Assembly: GCA_027475525.1 (NCBI GenBank)
Contig: JAMWFC010000046.1
Location: forward strand, 1,426,001 to 1,490,000
DNA: 64,000 nucleotides
Source of the DNA: Macrolepiota albuminosa
Taxonomy: Eukaryota > Basidiomycota > Agaricomycetes > Agaricales > Agaricaceae
Direction of reading: 5' to 3'
Shown here: positions 47,826 to 59,235 of the stretch, piece by piece
Numbering within the stretch: the first letter of the stretch is position 1
Layout of the letters: every line of letters begins with the position of its first letter
Program-made: the position numbers and the translations under genes
Notes under the pieces: generated by a model
What the model was told of the DNA's origin: nothing
Databases searched by the model: none
What the model saw: only the letters and a program-made list of their open reading frames with translations

Positions 47826-49362
47826 ATGATGGCAGCCCCGCGTCCGCAACACCAGCGCCCGCCAGCTGACGACCCCCGCCCCGCCTGGGATCCCGACGAC
47901 GATTACGACGACGACCCTGAAGACGACACCGATGACTTCTTCCACGGCGAACCCGGCCCCCGCCTCCGCCACCAGCCTTCCTTCCCAGATCCCCCTCTCC
48001 CGCCCTCCTCTCAGGCCACAAACTCAATCCGTGCCCCCTCGCCCCCCCCAGGCCCCATCCTCGACCATTCCCATCTCCGCCCAGGCAAGCAGGCCGCCCT
48101 CCTTTCCCACGAACGCACCCTCGAGCTCTACCGCGCAAACGCCAAAAAGACCCAGGACCCCGACCTCCAGTTCGAGTTCGCTGTCTTCATGATCGACGCC
48201 TCCAAGTCCCTCCCTATTCCTCCCTCTACCCCAGGCAACCTCCTCGTTGTCGAGCGTGCCCTCGAGAAGCGTGAGGATCTCGTCAAGGAAGCCACCGCTC
48301 TGCTCAAGCGCCTCGCCGACCGCGGCCATCCCCCCTCTCAGTACTTCCTTGCCGATTGCTACGCCAACGGCATCGGCACCCCCAAGGGGAAACAGGATTT
48401 CGAGCGCGCGTATCCACTCTTCGTCCTCGCTGCCAAGCACGGCCATGCCGACGCCGCCTATCGTGCCGGGACGTGCTGCGAGAACGGCTGGGGGTGCCGC
48501 CGCGAGTCAGCCAAGGCTCTCACTTTCTTCCGCAAGGCCAGCGCTGCCCTCCATCCCGGCGCCATGTACCGTCTTGGTATCGCTGAGCTCAACGGCGAGC
48601 TCGGCCTCAACAGGAGCCCCAAGGAGGGCGTCAAGTGGCTCAAACGCAGCGCCGAGCATGCCAGTGCCGAGTTCCCCCATGCCCTCCATGAGCTCGCCCT
48701 CCTGCACGAGAGGGGCATAGATAACGTCCTTTTCGTAGATCTCGAGTATTCAATCGAGCTATTGGCGCAAGCGGCCGAGCTGGGGTATGCCCCGAGTGCG
48801 TATCGGCTCGGGGAGTGCTACGAATACGGCAAGATGGGGTGTCCGCAGGATGCCGCGCTCTCTATACACTACTATGCATGTCTTTTCCCTTTTCCTATAC
48901 ATCTATGTAGTATCTGACATACTACGCTCAGAATATCGCCGCACAGCAGGACCACCGCGACGCCTGCTTCGCTCTCACAGCATGGTACCTCGTCGGCTCA
49001 CCCGGCGTCCTGCCCCAATCAGACACCGAGGCCTTCCTCTGGGCTCAGAAAGCCGCAGACGCAGGCCTCGCCAAAGCCATGTACGCCGTTGGGTATTTCT
49101 ATGAAGTAGGCATCGGGACTCCAGTGAATATGCCCGAGTGAGTGTGATCATCCTCCCCACTTTGCTTGCTGACTCCCCGGCCCCGCTATGCAGCGCCGTG
49201 TCGTGGTACAAACGTGCAGCAGATAAAGGCGACAAGCGCTCCACGCAGAGGCTCAAAGGACAGCTTAACCAGCCGCTACCCGGTGGGCCGGGAGCCGTGC
49301 TTCGTCGTGGAGATGGAGATTCGGATACAAAGGGCAAGGATAAAGACTGTGTTATTATGTGA
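47826..49362 (+). CDS. SKT5: Chitin synthase regulator, Skt5/Chs4-like SEL1-repeat protein
   Basis: In yeast Skt5/Chs4 activates and positions the class IV chitin synthase Chs3. Three exons (47826-48875, 48932-49137, 49194-49362) encode 474 residues. An acidic, Pro-rich N-terminus (DDDYDDDPEDDTDD) precedes HERTLELYRANAKKTQDPDL and a series of SEL1 repeats from about residue 165 (SQYFLADCYANGIGTPKGK, AAYRAGTCCENGWGC, AMYRLGIAELNGELGL, SAYRLGECYEYGKMGC, AMYAVGYFYEVGIGTP). The last four residues are CVIM, a farnesylation CaaX box, as in the yeast protein. Intron 1 appears to start with GC (GCATGT). The two neighbouring ATGs at 47826 and 47829 cannot be distinguished. Starts 57 bp after a tRNA gene. 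Confidence 0.93.
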
Positions 49363-49966
49363 GGCGGCTAGGTGGTGTGCTGTCGCGGAGGTGGGGGAAA
49401 TGAGGTAAGGACAAGTGAGTTCTTTAGACGAGACGAGACGTGGTTGGGACACGGCGTGCCGGGATATGATCTGTATGTATGTATGGTTCCCTTCTTTCTT
49501 TTTGTTCCTGCCGAAAGTACACTTACAACAACTTTAAATCTCTACACTCAACGAGCCTCTTCTTCTCTCTTATCATGTCCCTACTCTACCCTCACTCATC
49601 CAGCCCCTGTTTATGCTATAGTGTACGTATTCGCACTGCGTGTTTTTTTCCCTCTCTTTTTGGACAATTTTTCGTTTTGGCTACATACATTTACTTAGAA
49701 GAGTGAAGTAATAAATAAACTTTATTGAGCATACTCGGAATTAAACTCTAGACTTGATCCTAATTCGATGGTGGCCCAGAGTAAGATTTAGGCAGTAAAT
49801 GTGGCGCGTGTCCTCGGTGGGGTGGGGGCATGCACAATACATGTAACGCATGAACGCATGTTATATGTAGTACGTCAAGGAACGTAGAACGCGGGAACTC
49901 GCATCAATCATGTTTTATTACTGAATTCTGTCCATTTGAGTATTTGAAATAACCATCGTGAAATAA
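49363..49966. other. Intergenic between convergent genes
   Basis: Probably the 3' regions of SKT5 (plus) and the F-box-type gene (minus). No gene seen. Confidence 0.5.
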
Positions 49967-52077
49967 TCAATCGAGGTGATCGATTCTGATTCTCTTCTTC
50001 GGAGGCATGCTCGATTCTTCTTGTTCCTCCTCTTTCTCTTCCACTTCCTTTTCCTCTTCCTTTCCCGCTTCGTCTCTGCGTTCAAAGCCCCCAGGAGCCG
50101 CCATCTTCCACTCAAGGAACCTCGTATCAGGCGGCTTCGCATACGAAAAATCAACAACCTGAACGACACTCCCCCGCCCAGCCGTCAAGCACAGCCTGCC
50201 GATCGTCTGGTCCCACGTGGTGACGCCGACACCGTGCGCTTGGTACCGAGCCACGGCTTCCTCGCCCACATCGATCGTCGAGGAGAGCGTAGACGGTAGA
50301 CCGAGGTAGTCGTGCCTCTCGGCGTTGCGGTGGTGCAGGTGCGCGAGGTGGTTTGCTGGGGCGTATAATCTGGGGCTGATGTACCGCTGGAGAGATACCA
50401 GGGAAGGCGCGCGGTCCCCCTCGGTCTTTTCCGTCGTGTAGATGAGAGAGCGGTATACCCCGGGTATGACGTGCCCTGTGTATGGATGGGTACTGTATTT
50501 CATTTGGCCGCTCACCGTGGATACATGTAGGTGGAAGGCGTATGAAGTGTCGCCTGCTGCCGAACCGGCGCATGGCCATATGTGCCAGTGGTAGATAACT
50601 GGAGTGTCTGATGTTTCGGCAAAGACGGAGATTGGCCATGGGGGTACAGATTTATCGTGGCAGTAGATGTCACTCTCTTCGTCATAGGGCCAAATATCAT
50701 CTGTCATATGGACAGAGTCTATCTTGTTGCCTATTAGGACTAGAAGGCCAAAAATAGGAGTGGAGCTGTAGCATTTATGCTCGTGTCCACTAGTTTGGTC
50801 TGGCAGCATAAATGACTCCAAGGCATGGACAAGTGTTTCTTCGCCTGTATCTGAATCAACCCGTATCGTACGCCAGATAAATACATGATTTTGTTCTGGG
50901 ATATGGCGAACAGCTTTGATCCATTGTTTCTGCGAGAGCTTCAGTCAATGCACACAGTGCACCCAAATCGGACATACCATGTGTGGAAGAGGATTCACCT
51001 GCCGGCGTGGGTCAGGTAGATAAACGTAGGGTTGGCAGAGTACAACCCATGGATGCTGAGGACATTCTACGTTGACGATGGTGAGATAATCTTGCGTGCC
51101 TGGATTGGCTTCCTGGACAACGCTGACATAGGCAACGCGCGATCGACTGTACAACGACAACTGCAACGTAGGCTTCACCGGCTGTCTCACCGTATGCACA
51201 ACTTGTTTCAATCGATGGTTCATTGACGGCCACAACATTCTGACGGTCTTTGAGAGAAGAGAAGTTCGTTGGCCATCTGCCATTAGATCAAGTGCGTCCA
51301 GATCCACGTGGATACAATTCAACATGTGCGAGTGTGGAGGTGGATTACTGGTGGCGTGATTAACAAATGGTAACAGATGTAATGGGATGAAATACTACTC
51401 ACTTTGCTGACCCGCTCTCGAGTAATACTCGACAGATATAAGCGATCATGACCACCGGTTTATCGCAGTACTTCATATACTTAGCTTGAAGCTGGTAAGC
51501 CCTCCCATGAATTGGATAACTGAACAAAGTCTGAGGTTTGCTCGGATGATCAAGATGGATAACGTTGATGAAGAAAGAATGATCATCTCCAATTGACGCA
51601 ACGAGGTATTTTCCACCATTGATGATCTTCATGTCAAACACTTCAAGGGACATGTCAAAAGTCACAGTCGAAGCGACAATAGGCCTTTTCTTGCGCCAAT
51701 TGTCCTCTATCGAGATAGCGCGCGAAACAAGCTGCTCAATCTCGTAATCCGAGCTTTGCGCAGAATACTTGAACGTCGGACGAATCGGGGGAAACGAGAT
51801 TCGAAGACGATGGAGGAAATTTTTCCATATCAAAGGCTCGTGAGTCAGGTGAAAGTAGTACTTGCTGACCTATATATATGTCGTATTGATCGAGTTTGTA
51901 GAGGAGTGATTGCAAACGTACCCTTCGTAGAGCAATGATATCCTCAAATTGTAGGTATGGACTGAGATTATCGACGAAAATGTCCAGAGGGAGATTTTCA
52001 GCGATAGAACCCTGGGTTCGTCGGACAAGTTGTTGAGAAGGGGAGCGTGGAACACTTCCAGAGGCTTGCGAGTCCAT
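49967..52077 (-). CDS. F-box-type protein, copy 1 of tandem pair
   Basis: Four exons (52077-51922, 51869-51403, 51347-50978, 50929-49967) encode 651 residues. An F-box-like motif starts near residue 28 (AENLPLDIFVDNLSPYLQFE, DIIALRR, then VSKYYFHLTHEPLIWKN). The rest has beta-rich, Trp-containing segments (KYLVASIGDDHSFFINVIHL, WDQTIGRLCLTAGRGSVVQV) that could form a propeller-like domain; this is inference. The C-terminus is highly charged (Glu/Lys run) and ends in a basic KKRIRI patch that could be a nuclear signal. The paralogue upstream at 52931-54939 has the same four-exon structure. Confidence 0.85.
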
Positions 52078-52930
52078 TATTGAGAGGCAAGGATGAGACG
52101 CGAAGTAGTGGTCCAATTCCAACTGTTCGAAGAGTCGTCAAAGAACTTGCACGTCTCATATTTTACAAGCACCAGCATCCTTGTACCGAACGACAAAGAC
52201 AATGAACAAGAGCTCTTTGACAAAGACGATATACAAGGTCACGTAGAGTCGCCAAGCGACCATTGTTACTTTTTCGGTGATCCAAGATAATTTCGCGTGC
52301 GCTTTCATGGTTTTAAACAAACAAACTACAAAGTTCCCTTTGAGTCGGGAGTTGAACGATTCATCCACCGTCCCGGTCATTGCTCTGTCGCTAGGCAACT
52401 GCGGGGTCTGGGTAACGACGGGCGGTGGCTGTGGTTTTAACCGGACATATGATACAAGGCAAGCGCAGGAGACCAAGGCAATAGACAAGGGATTTTGGAC
52501 CATGTCGCGTCGTATGATGTTCCGAAATAAGGGCGAAAAAAATGGATGTGCGAGTTAGTCCGTTGATCGGTGTGTTGAAACTTGACACCAAATAAGTGTT
52601 TTTTTTTATCTTTGTTAATCTTTGAGCAGAATCGACATCGACTCTTCAAGTTGGAGAGTCTCGGACAAGTTGGTACATCGTACTGTACAGCCTGAGATTG
52701 ATGTCCTTTAGGTGTTCATGTCTATGTGGACGAGTGCGGCAATCGGCGCGTTTGCGTGGCGTTTATCATTTATCATGCTTCATTTCTTACTTTTTGTCAC
52801 AGTTAGGGTAGTGTGTGGATCGATAACCGTTCCCTGCGCGAAGCAAGCTCGAGTTGTATCTGTGGAAGGAATCTAGGGAATTACAGGATGGTATACAAGT
52901 CACAACAAAAGCTATGTAAGGAAAATGGAT
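52078..52930. other. Intergenic between tandem F-box-type genes
   Basis: Upstream region of copy 1 and downstream region of copy 2. Similar blocks occur upstream of both copies (around 52140-52200 and 55010-55090), showing that the duplication included the promoter. No gene seen. Confidence 0.5.
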
Positions 52931-54939
52931 CTAGTCCACGCCTTCGGTTTGCTGGTCGTCCTCCCGATGTTCAAAGCCTCCAGGAGACGTCATCTTCCAG
53001 AAAAGAAATCTATCATCCGGTTCCGCCGCATACGAGAAGTCAATCATTTGAACAACACCTCCGTGAGCAGTCGTCATGCACAAGCGTCCGATAGTATGGT
53101 CCCAGGCGATAGCACCAAGACCCTCCGTACGGTATGAAGACAGAACATCCGGATTCACATCAAACGTAGTGTACTGATAACTCATCACGTCCCTGTAACC
53201 CTTCCTTTCAACGGTGGAATGACGCTCCATCGTGTATGGCAAGGCCTGGGATTCGGGGCTGATGTATCGACGCAATTCTACCAAGGAACGCGAGACGCCG
53301 GGTACGTCGGACTTTTCAGTCGTGTAAATGAGGGAACGGAAGATCCCAGGAAGAACGTGCGCAGTATACGGACGAGCATCATCCATCGTTTGTAACTTGA
53401 ACGTTTCTCGGTATGGATAGTATACGTACCGAGGGCCCTCACGTGTCAGTCCACGTGTAGGCAAGAAGAGCCAATGATGGATTTCCGGAGGACTTGACAT
53501 TTCGACAAAGATAGAGATCGGCGGCGGCATTTGAGAAGAGGCCTGAAGAGGGATGTCCGTTTTTCCATCATAGGGCCAAGCATCATCTGTTATGTGAACA
53601 TTGTCAACCTTGCCATATCTTAAAACTAGATGGCTCGAAATAGGATAGGAGTGGAATGTCGTTCTCTTTCCAGTGTGTTCCGGCATTTCCATCAACTCTA
53701 TGTGATGCTTTTCCTCGCCATTTGCATATAAGCCAGTTCGGATTGTGCGCCAGATGAGCAAATTATTCTGTTCGGGGAGATGACGAACAGCTCTGACCCG
53801 CTGTTTCTACGAATGCTGCAGTCAATGCGAACTCGGACAAGGCGCCAAAACACAACATACCGTGTTCTGATAAGTCATCGGGGACCAGAGGGCATATCGA
53901 CGGAGTTTGCATATTACAAAACTTGGTTCGCGGGGATGTTCCAAGTTGAGGACGAGGAGAAAATCTTGACTGTCTGGTGTGACGGCCTCCTGGAGGACAC
54001 TCACGTGCGCAATGCCTTCTCGACTGTATAACGACACTTGCAGAGAAAGCGACTTTATCGCCATTATAATCGTCTCTTCAATGGGTACACGCCGCCGCGT
54101 CGTCTCTGGATTTTGAGGGGCAACCACCAATGAATCAAGCGCAGTTAGATCCACGTGAAAACAGTTTAACACGTCGACTTTTTGAGGCTGCGCGCCACTA
54201 CCCTCCTGTGCCGGATTGGTACTGTAATGAAGGTGTACATGGGTAGGAGTTTGGTTTGTCATATGTCAAATACTCACTTGGGTTGCCTGTATGTTTCTTT
54301 GGTAATAAAAGCAATCATAACCACAGGTTTTCCTTGATATGTCATATACTTGGCTTGGAGCTGGGAAGCTTCTGCTGGGATAGCTCTGATTGCCAACGAA
54401 TGAGTTCGGCTTGGACAGTCAAGATGGTTCATGGTGACGAAGGATCCATGATCATACTTCAATAACGAAACAAGGTATTTACCGCCAGGAAGAAGCTTCA
54501 TTTCGGATACTTCAAAGCCTACGTCGAAGGACATGTATGATGCGATGGTAGGTTTTCGCTTCCGCCAGTTGTCCTCTACCGAAATAGCGCGCGAAACAAG
54601 CTGCTCAAACTCGTAATCCGTGGCATGAGCTGAATAGTCCAATGTTGGACGAATTGGGGGAACAAGGACTCGAAGTTCTTTTAGGTAACGTTTCCATATC
54701 AAGGGTTCGTGAGTGAGGAGAAAGTAGTATTTATTGACCTGTTCAAGTCACGTCTCAAGCTTGTAAAGAATGATAATGATTTGAATGGGACCTACCCTTC
54801 GTAGAGCAAAGATATCCTCAACCTGTAAGTAGGGACTGAGGTTGTCTACGAAAATATCCAAAGGAAGATTTGCTGCAAGTTTTTTTCTATCCGTCATCGT
54901 AGTGATGTGTCGTCGTTCCATTTGAGACGTGATGCGCAC
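52931..54939 (-). CDS. F-box-type protein, copy 2 of tandem pair
   Basis: Paralogue of the gene ending at 49967, with matching exons (54939-54796, 54738-54278, 54221-53861, 53806-52931) and 613 residues. It keeps the F-box-like start (AANLPLDIFVDNLSPYLQVE, DIFALRR, VNKYYFLLTHEPLIWKR), ISVEDNWRKRKPTIASYM and WDHTIGRLCMTTAHGGVVQM. It lacks the long charged tail of copy 1 and ends EDDQQTEGVD. Protein identity is moderate, so the duplication is not recent. Three in-frame ATGs (54939, 54921, 54897) are possible starts. Confidence 0.83.
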
Positions 54940-55512
54940 AAAGGAAAAAACTGGTAGTACGGCGTCAGGAGTTCTAAAGTGCTATAAAGCTTACACATCC
55001 CTTTGTTTGTAGATTTTATAGGCATGGGCATCCTTGTATCCTTGTAATGAACTGTGAAGGCAGTAAACAAGAGCTACACTGCATGACAAGGAGAATATCC
55101 GAGACGTTTGGGTAACGTTGTTTTTTTTTGGCAACCGTTCGTTGCCTTTGTGTGTTCCCACGGATTTCCCACTGGTTCCCTTGGATCTGTGTCCATCGTT
55201 TGTATCTGTGCCATGTTGATATCGGAATGATGGCACTGTAAGTGGCCGAAGACCCTTCACATTTGCTTTGTTCCATTTTTCTTTACTTCACGTCTATTGT
55301 CACACAGAGGACAATGGATAACAGACACTTATATACTGTCCTCGATACGTACAACACCCTCAGTCAGCTGTTAGAATGGAATGTGATCAATGTGATAACA
55401 TAGAAACTTACCATGAACAACCTGTCAGGGCCAATGTGGCCAAAAGGCTGCTTTGTCTGACTCATGATATATATGTGTGTATTCACAGATATTGCACCCT
55501 CAGTTCTGTTTA
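54940..55512. other. Upstream region of the F-box-type gene, flank of the Tc1 element
   Basis: No gene seen. The TA target duplication of the transposon lies at 55511-55512. Confidence 0.5.
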
Positions 55513-55730
55513 CAGTGGCTCAAAAAACTGTCCCAATGTTTTATACTTTTTGAAAGATGACATTGGCATGAAGGATGGGAAGTATGTAAAATCCTGATTA
55601 AATCATGTAAAATACTATGGCATCGTAGCTACAGAATGAATCTAAGTTTATGTAATCAAGATCAAAACTGATGGAGCAATAGCCATTTTAAAATATTCAC
55701 TCATTGGGACAGTTTTTTGAGCATCTCTAA
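55513..55730 (+). repeat. Left terminal inverted repeat of the Tc1 element
   Basis: Closely matches the reverse complement of 56902-57119. The repeat is itself bounded by inverted copies of one motif: CTCAAAAAACTGTCCCAATG near the outer end and its reverse complement at the inner end. Confidence 0.92.
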
Positions 55731-55873
55731 TTTTTCAGGTTTATCTTTATTTTACTCAGAAATAAAAGAGTAAGTTGCATGTGGGAATATAAACAAAGTC
55801 ATGTGACCATGTTTAGATATATTTGGGAGTAGTTCAAGCTGGTTGAACCACATCTTGACCTTCAACCACTATC

Positions 55874-56892
55874 ATGAAACCTATTCCTTCTGCACAACAC
55901 TCTACTGTTGCTTCTCTTCTTGCTCAAGGGTATTCTCTGGTCAGATTGAGCTCAAACTGGTCTAGGGAAGTCTACTACTGGGAGGATTGGTAGAGAGTTG
56001 GAGATGGACAAGGAAAACCATCCTGGAGGCCATCCTGCTAAGCTTACTCCATGTGATAAACAGGCTATTGTTTGACAAATCTCAACTAGGAGACTTGATA
56101 CAGCTGTCCAGGCCACTAATTTTATCAACAACATCATTTCCAACCCTGTCTCTTCCAAGACTGTCTGGAATGTGTTGAAGGAGGAGGGGTATTGGTCTGC
56201 TACCAAGAGAAAAGTTTCTATGCTCAAAGCTAAACATTGACAACTACAGCTTAAATGAGCTCAGAAGCATCAGAACTGGACTATAGAGGACTGGAAAAGG
56301 GTGTTGTGGACAAATGAGACAAAGATTAATAGGATTGGGTCAGATGGGAAGCAGTATGTGTGGAAGCTACAAGAAGAAGACATTTCAAGACCAAACAACT
56401 ACACCTACTGTGAAGCATGGAGGAGGGAATAATCTCATGGTATGGGGCTGTATGAGTTGGAATGGGATAGAAAAGCTTGTAGAGGTGGTGGGGATCATGA
56501 ATGCAGAGCAGTACTGTGAAATTTTAGATGATGGAGCAAAGGAGAACTTTGAGAAGTTGGAGATGGAGGAGGGTGCCTACTACTTTCAACAGGACAATAA
56601 CTCCAAACACAACTCCAAGAGGGCTGACAAGTGGTTTGAGGACAACAACTTTAATGTCCTTTGGTGGCTAGCCCAATCCCCTGATCTCAACCCTATTGAA
56701 CATCTCTGGAAGTACCTCAAAGAGCAACTTAGGCAGTATGAAACACCTCCTTATGGTGTGCATGAATTATGGGAGAGGGTTGCAAAGGAGTGGGATGAAA
56801 TACCACCAGAGGTATGCCAAAGACTAATAGAAAGCATGCCTAGAAGGATTCAAGCAGTTATCAAGGCAAATGGAGGACATACAAAGTACTAG
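55874..56892 (+). pseudogene. Tc1-type (DD34E) transposase, decayed
   Basis: Transposase text runs in pieces. It starts at the ATG at 55874 (STVASLLAQGYSL, a helix-turn-helix start), shifts frame near 55950 to TGLGKSTTGRIGRELE, shows in-frame TGA stops at 56073, 56238 and 56256, and shifts frame again near 56390 before an intact C-terminal half (VKHGGGNNLMVWGCMSWNG to 56892). The catalytic triad: the first Asp is replaced by Asn (TNETK, AAT codon at 56313), the second is in FQQDNNSKHN, and Glu is in NPIEHLW, with 34 residues between them. All three stops are TGA at places where Arg CGA would fit, and the Asn codon is one G-to-A step from Asp. It cannot encode active transposase. Confidence 0.9.
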
Positions 56893-56901
56893 ACACTAAA
56901 A

Positions 56902-57119
56902 TTAGAGATGCTCAAAAAACTGTCCCAATGAGTGAATATTTTAAAATGGCTATTGCTCCATCAGTTTTGATCTTGATTACATAAACTTACATCCATTTTG
57001 TAGCTACAATGCCATAGTATTTTACGTGATTTAATCAGGATTTTATGTACTTCTCATCCTTCATGCTAATGTCATCTTTCAAAAAGTATGAAACATTGGA
57101 ACAGTTTTTTGAGCCACTG
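56902..57119 (-). repeat. Right terminal inverted repeat of the Tc1 element
   Basis: Inverted partner of 55513-55730, of the same length, with scattered substitutions. It has the same fold-back organisation, with motif copies at both of its ends. Confidence 0.92.
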
Positions 57120-57180
57120 TACATGTTCTGAGGGTGCGTCATCTCATAGAACAACAAACATACAAAACTCTAACACAAAA

Positions 57181-58058
57181 CCTAGACATTATTTACTTAC
57201 ATGCTATCTGTCTAAGTGTTGGTCGCATCACTAGACTTGCTGCTATTGGTATTGTTGTTAACAGTTACTCAGTAGGTGTATAAATGACTGAATTGTAATC
57301 TATATACCTGTTGTTGACAATTACTGTAGTTTATGTTAATACTATATCTCTAGGCTCATAAGGTTAAACTGCACATACCTCAGTCAGTGTATAAACAACT
57401 GAGGTATTCCCGATCTCTGAACCCGATTCCATATTCCTAACTGTATAGTTTTTCCAATTATCCTCCCTTGCGACACACTGCTCACATGTATACTGTGATC
57501 TCTCTCTAACAGGTTATGGGCCTATTCTGAGCAGGCTACTCATCACAGTACCACTGCTTGCTTGAAATGTGTTCCTTTTATCTTGTTGACATCAATCAAC
57601 CCAGATCTGCCATCTGGAAATTCTTTATCCCTTGTTAGGGAAACACTGTTGTCCCTGTCCAAAAATAGAAGTCCTCTTATTGTTGTCTCTTGGAAAATAT
57701 CAAAACAATTGATTGCACCATTCCAATCTACCTATGACAACTGAGTCCAGTATCACAAGCACTGATGCAAATGCACTGTCTGTCTGTGCAATTTCCATCC
57801 ACAATGTGGAATACATAGAAGCATGACAAGTTCTCCTAAACCTCCTCCATGGCAAACTTCAGCAAATGGTCAAAATCACTTGAAATCCACCTATTGCTTC
57901 TTGGCCTAAAATTCTATGTCTTCCTAGCATATGTTTCCTGCCCAGACTCCTTCCATGACCCTATGGTGCACCAGAACTGTGATACCTAGACATTATTTAC
58001 TTAAATGCTATCTGTCTAGGTGTTGGTTACACTGCTAGACTTGCTGCTATTGGTATAT
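57181..58058. repeat. Direct repeat pair, about 75 bp, 804 bp apart (LTR-like remnant)
   Basis: 57181-57255 and 57985-58058 are closely similar. The downstream copy contains CCTAGACA and its inverse TGTCTAGG as a hairpin and is preceded by TGTGATA, a start seen in many fungal LTR elements. The sequence between is CpG-poor and has no intact frame. It could be two degraded LTR fragments; not proven. Confidence 0.6.
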
Positions 58059-58210
58059 GTTGCAACACAGTCTGTGTTATAGATAATTGAACAGAATTGA
58101 TTCTAAGATCTACTTTAGTAAACTGAGGTTTTCAAAATTTGTGCCTTTTACATGATCTTGGCCATTGCCATGCCTCTTTCTTCTAGCTATTTCTACTAGC
58201 TATGTCCTTG

Positions 58211-58370
58211 AAATTTGCTCTCTTTTGGCTATTTTTACTGGCTATTACTACTGGCTAATTATTAGCATGTTCTTAAAATTTGCTCTCTTTTGGTTATTTT
58301 TACCAGCTATTACTACTATATCATCAAAATTTGCTCTCTTTTGGCTATCTCTACTGGCTATTATATCATC
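58211..58370. repeat. Irregular minisatellite, three units
   Basis: The core AAATTTGCTCTCTTTTGG occurs at 58211, 58276 and 58327, each followed by a TATTTTTACTGGCTATTAC-like tract. Unit spacing is 65 and 51 bp. It is followed at 58508-58530 by a TA dinucleotide run. Confidence 0.8.
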
Positions 58371-58677
58371 TCAATATTATGTTGAAAAATTGTACTTGTG
58401 TTTTCTTTATATACACATATACATAATTTTCTTATGTTGAGTGCATTATTCTTTCTTTCTTTCACCAAGTTAAAAGATTCTATTTGCTCATATATATACA
58501 CATATTCATATATATATATATATATATATAGTTTTTTTAATATTTTTTATGATGTATGTAATTTGTTCTGTTTTCTGTTGAATGCATACAGTCATGTGAT
58601 GATTTCTTTATTTCTTGGCTCCAGCAGTTGTTTACATTATTGATAGATAAACTGTTATATTACAATAACGTCATCTA

Positions 58678-59235
58678 CACTGGCTCAAAAAACTGCCCCA
58701 ATGTTTGGCCTTTTTGGAAAGATTTACATGGTGTGCAACAATTACATAAGCAAAAAATCGTAGAAATTCACATGACATACAACTGCATCCTGGCTTCATA
58801 ATGACATATATAAATCATGTGATTTGGATAAGAACTTGCTGATTAATAAATTGAACAAAATATTCAATCATTGGGGCAGTTTTTTGACTCACTTTAATTT
58901 TCATATTTTCTCAATACTTTTCAGCAGTAGAAGATGGAAACACCTTGTGAGAAGTATAAACAATGTCATGTGACCTTGTTTGTACTAATTTGATATGTTC
59001 AGCTTCAATCAATTATCTTCTTGACACTCTACCACCATTATGTGACCTGTTTCTGCTGTCAATCGCTCTTCTGTTGCTTCTCTCCTCAATGAGGAGTATT
59101 CTCAGCATTAAATCCAAGCAAAAACTGGCCTGGGAAAGGGCACTGTGGGGAGGATTAGCAAAGAACTGGAGAGCAACAAAGAGAAGCATCTTGCAGGTTG
59201 TTCTTTCAAGTTTACAGGCAGCAGACTGATTCCAA
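58678..59235 (+). mobile_element. Truncated relative of the Tc1 element (left part only)
   Basis: Starts CACTGGCTCAAAAAACTG after a TA and carries a diverged version of the 218-bp terminal repeat (to about 58895), again with inverted motif copies at both ends. It continues into sequence matching the transposase 5' region of the element at 55513 (for example TGLGKGTVGRISKELE). Similarity fades near 59235 where a CpG-containing block starts. No right end was found in the window. Confidence 0.8.

Larger units (their letters stand above)
55513..57119 (+). mobile_element. Tc1/mariner-type DNA transposon, complete ends, inactive
   Basis: A 1607-bp element bounded by TA on both sides (55511-55512 and 57120-57121), the Tc1/mariner target duplication. 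The ends CAGTGGCTC...GAGCCACTG begin inverted repeats of about 218 bp (55513-55730 and 56902-57119). Between them is a broken DD34E transposase. I count only two CpG dinucleotides in the whole element, against some 70 expected from its base composition, a sign of long cytosine methylation and deamination. Confidence 0.93.

Noticed and set aside
48024..48720. Long antisense and shifted frames over SKT5
   Set aside because: They are shadows caused by the high third-position GC content of the SKT5 exons.
58678..59235. A second complete Tc1 transposon
   Set aside because: Only the left end and transposase 5' region are present; no right inverted repeat or DDE domain was found downstream.
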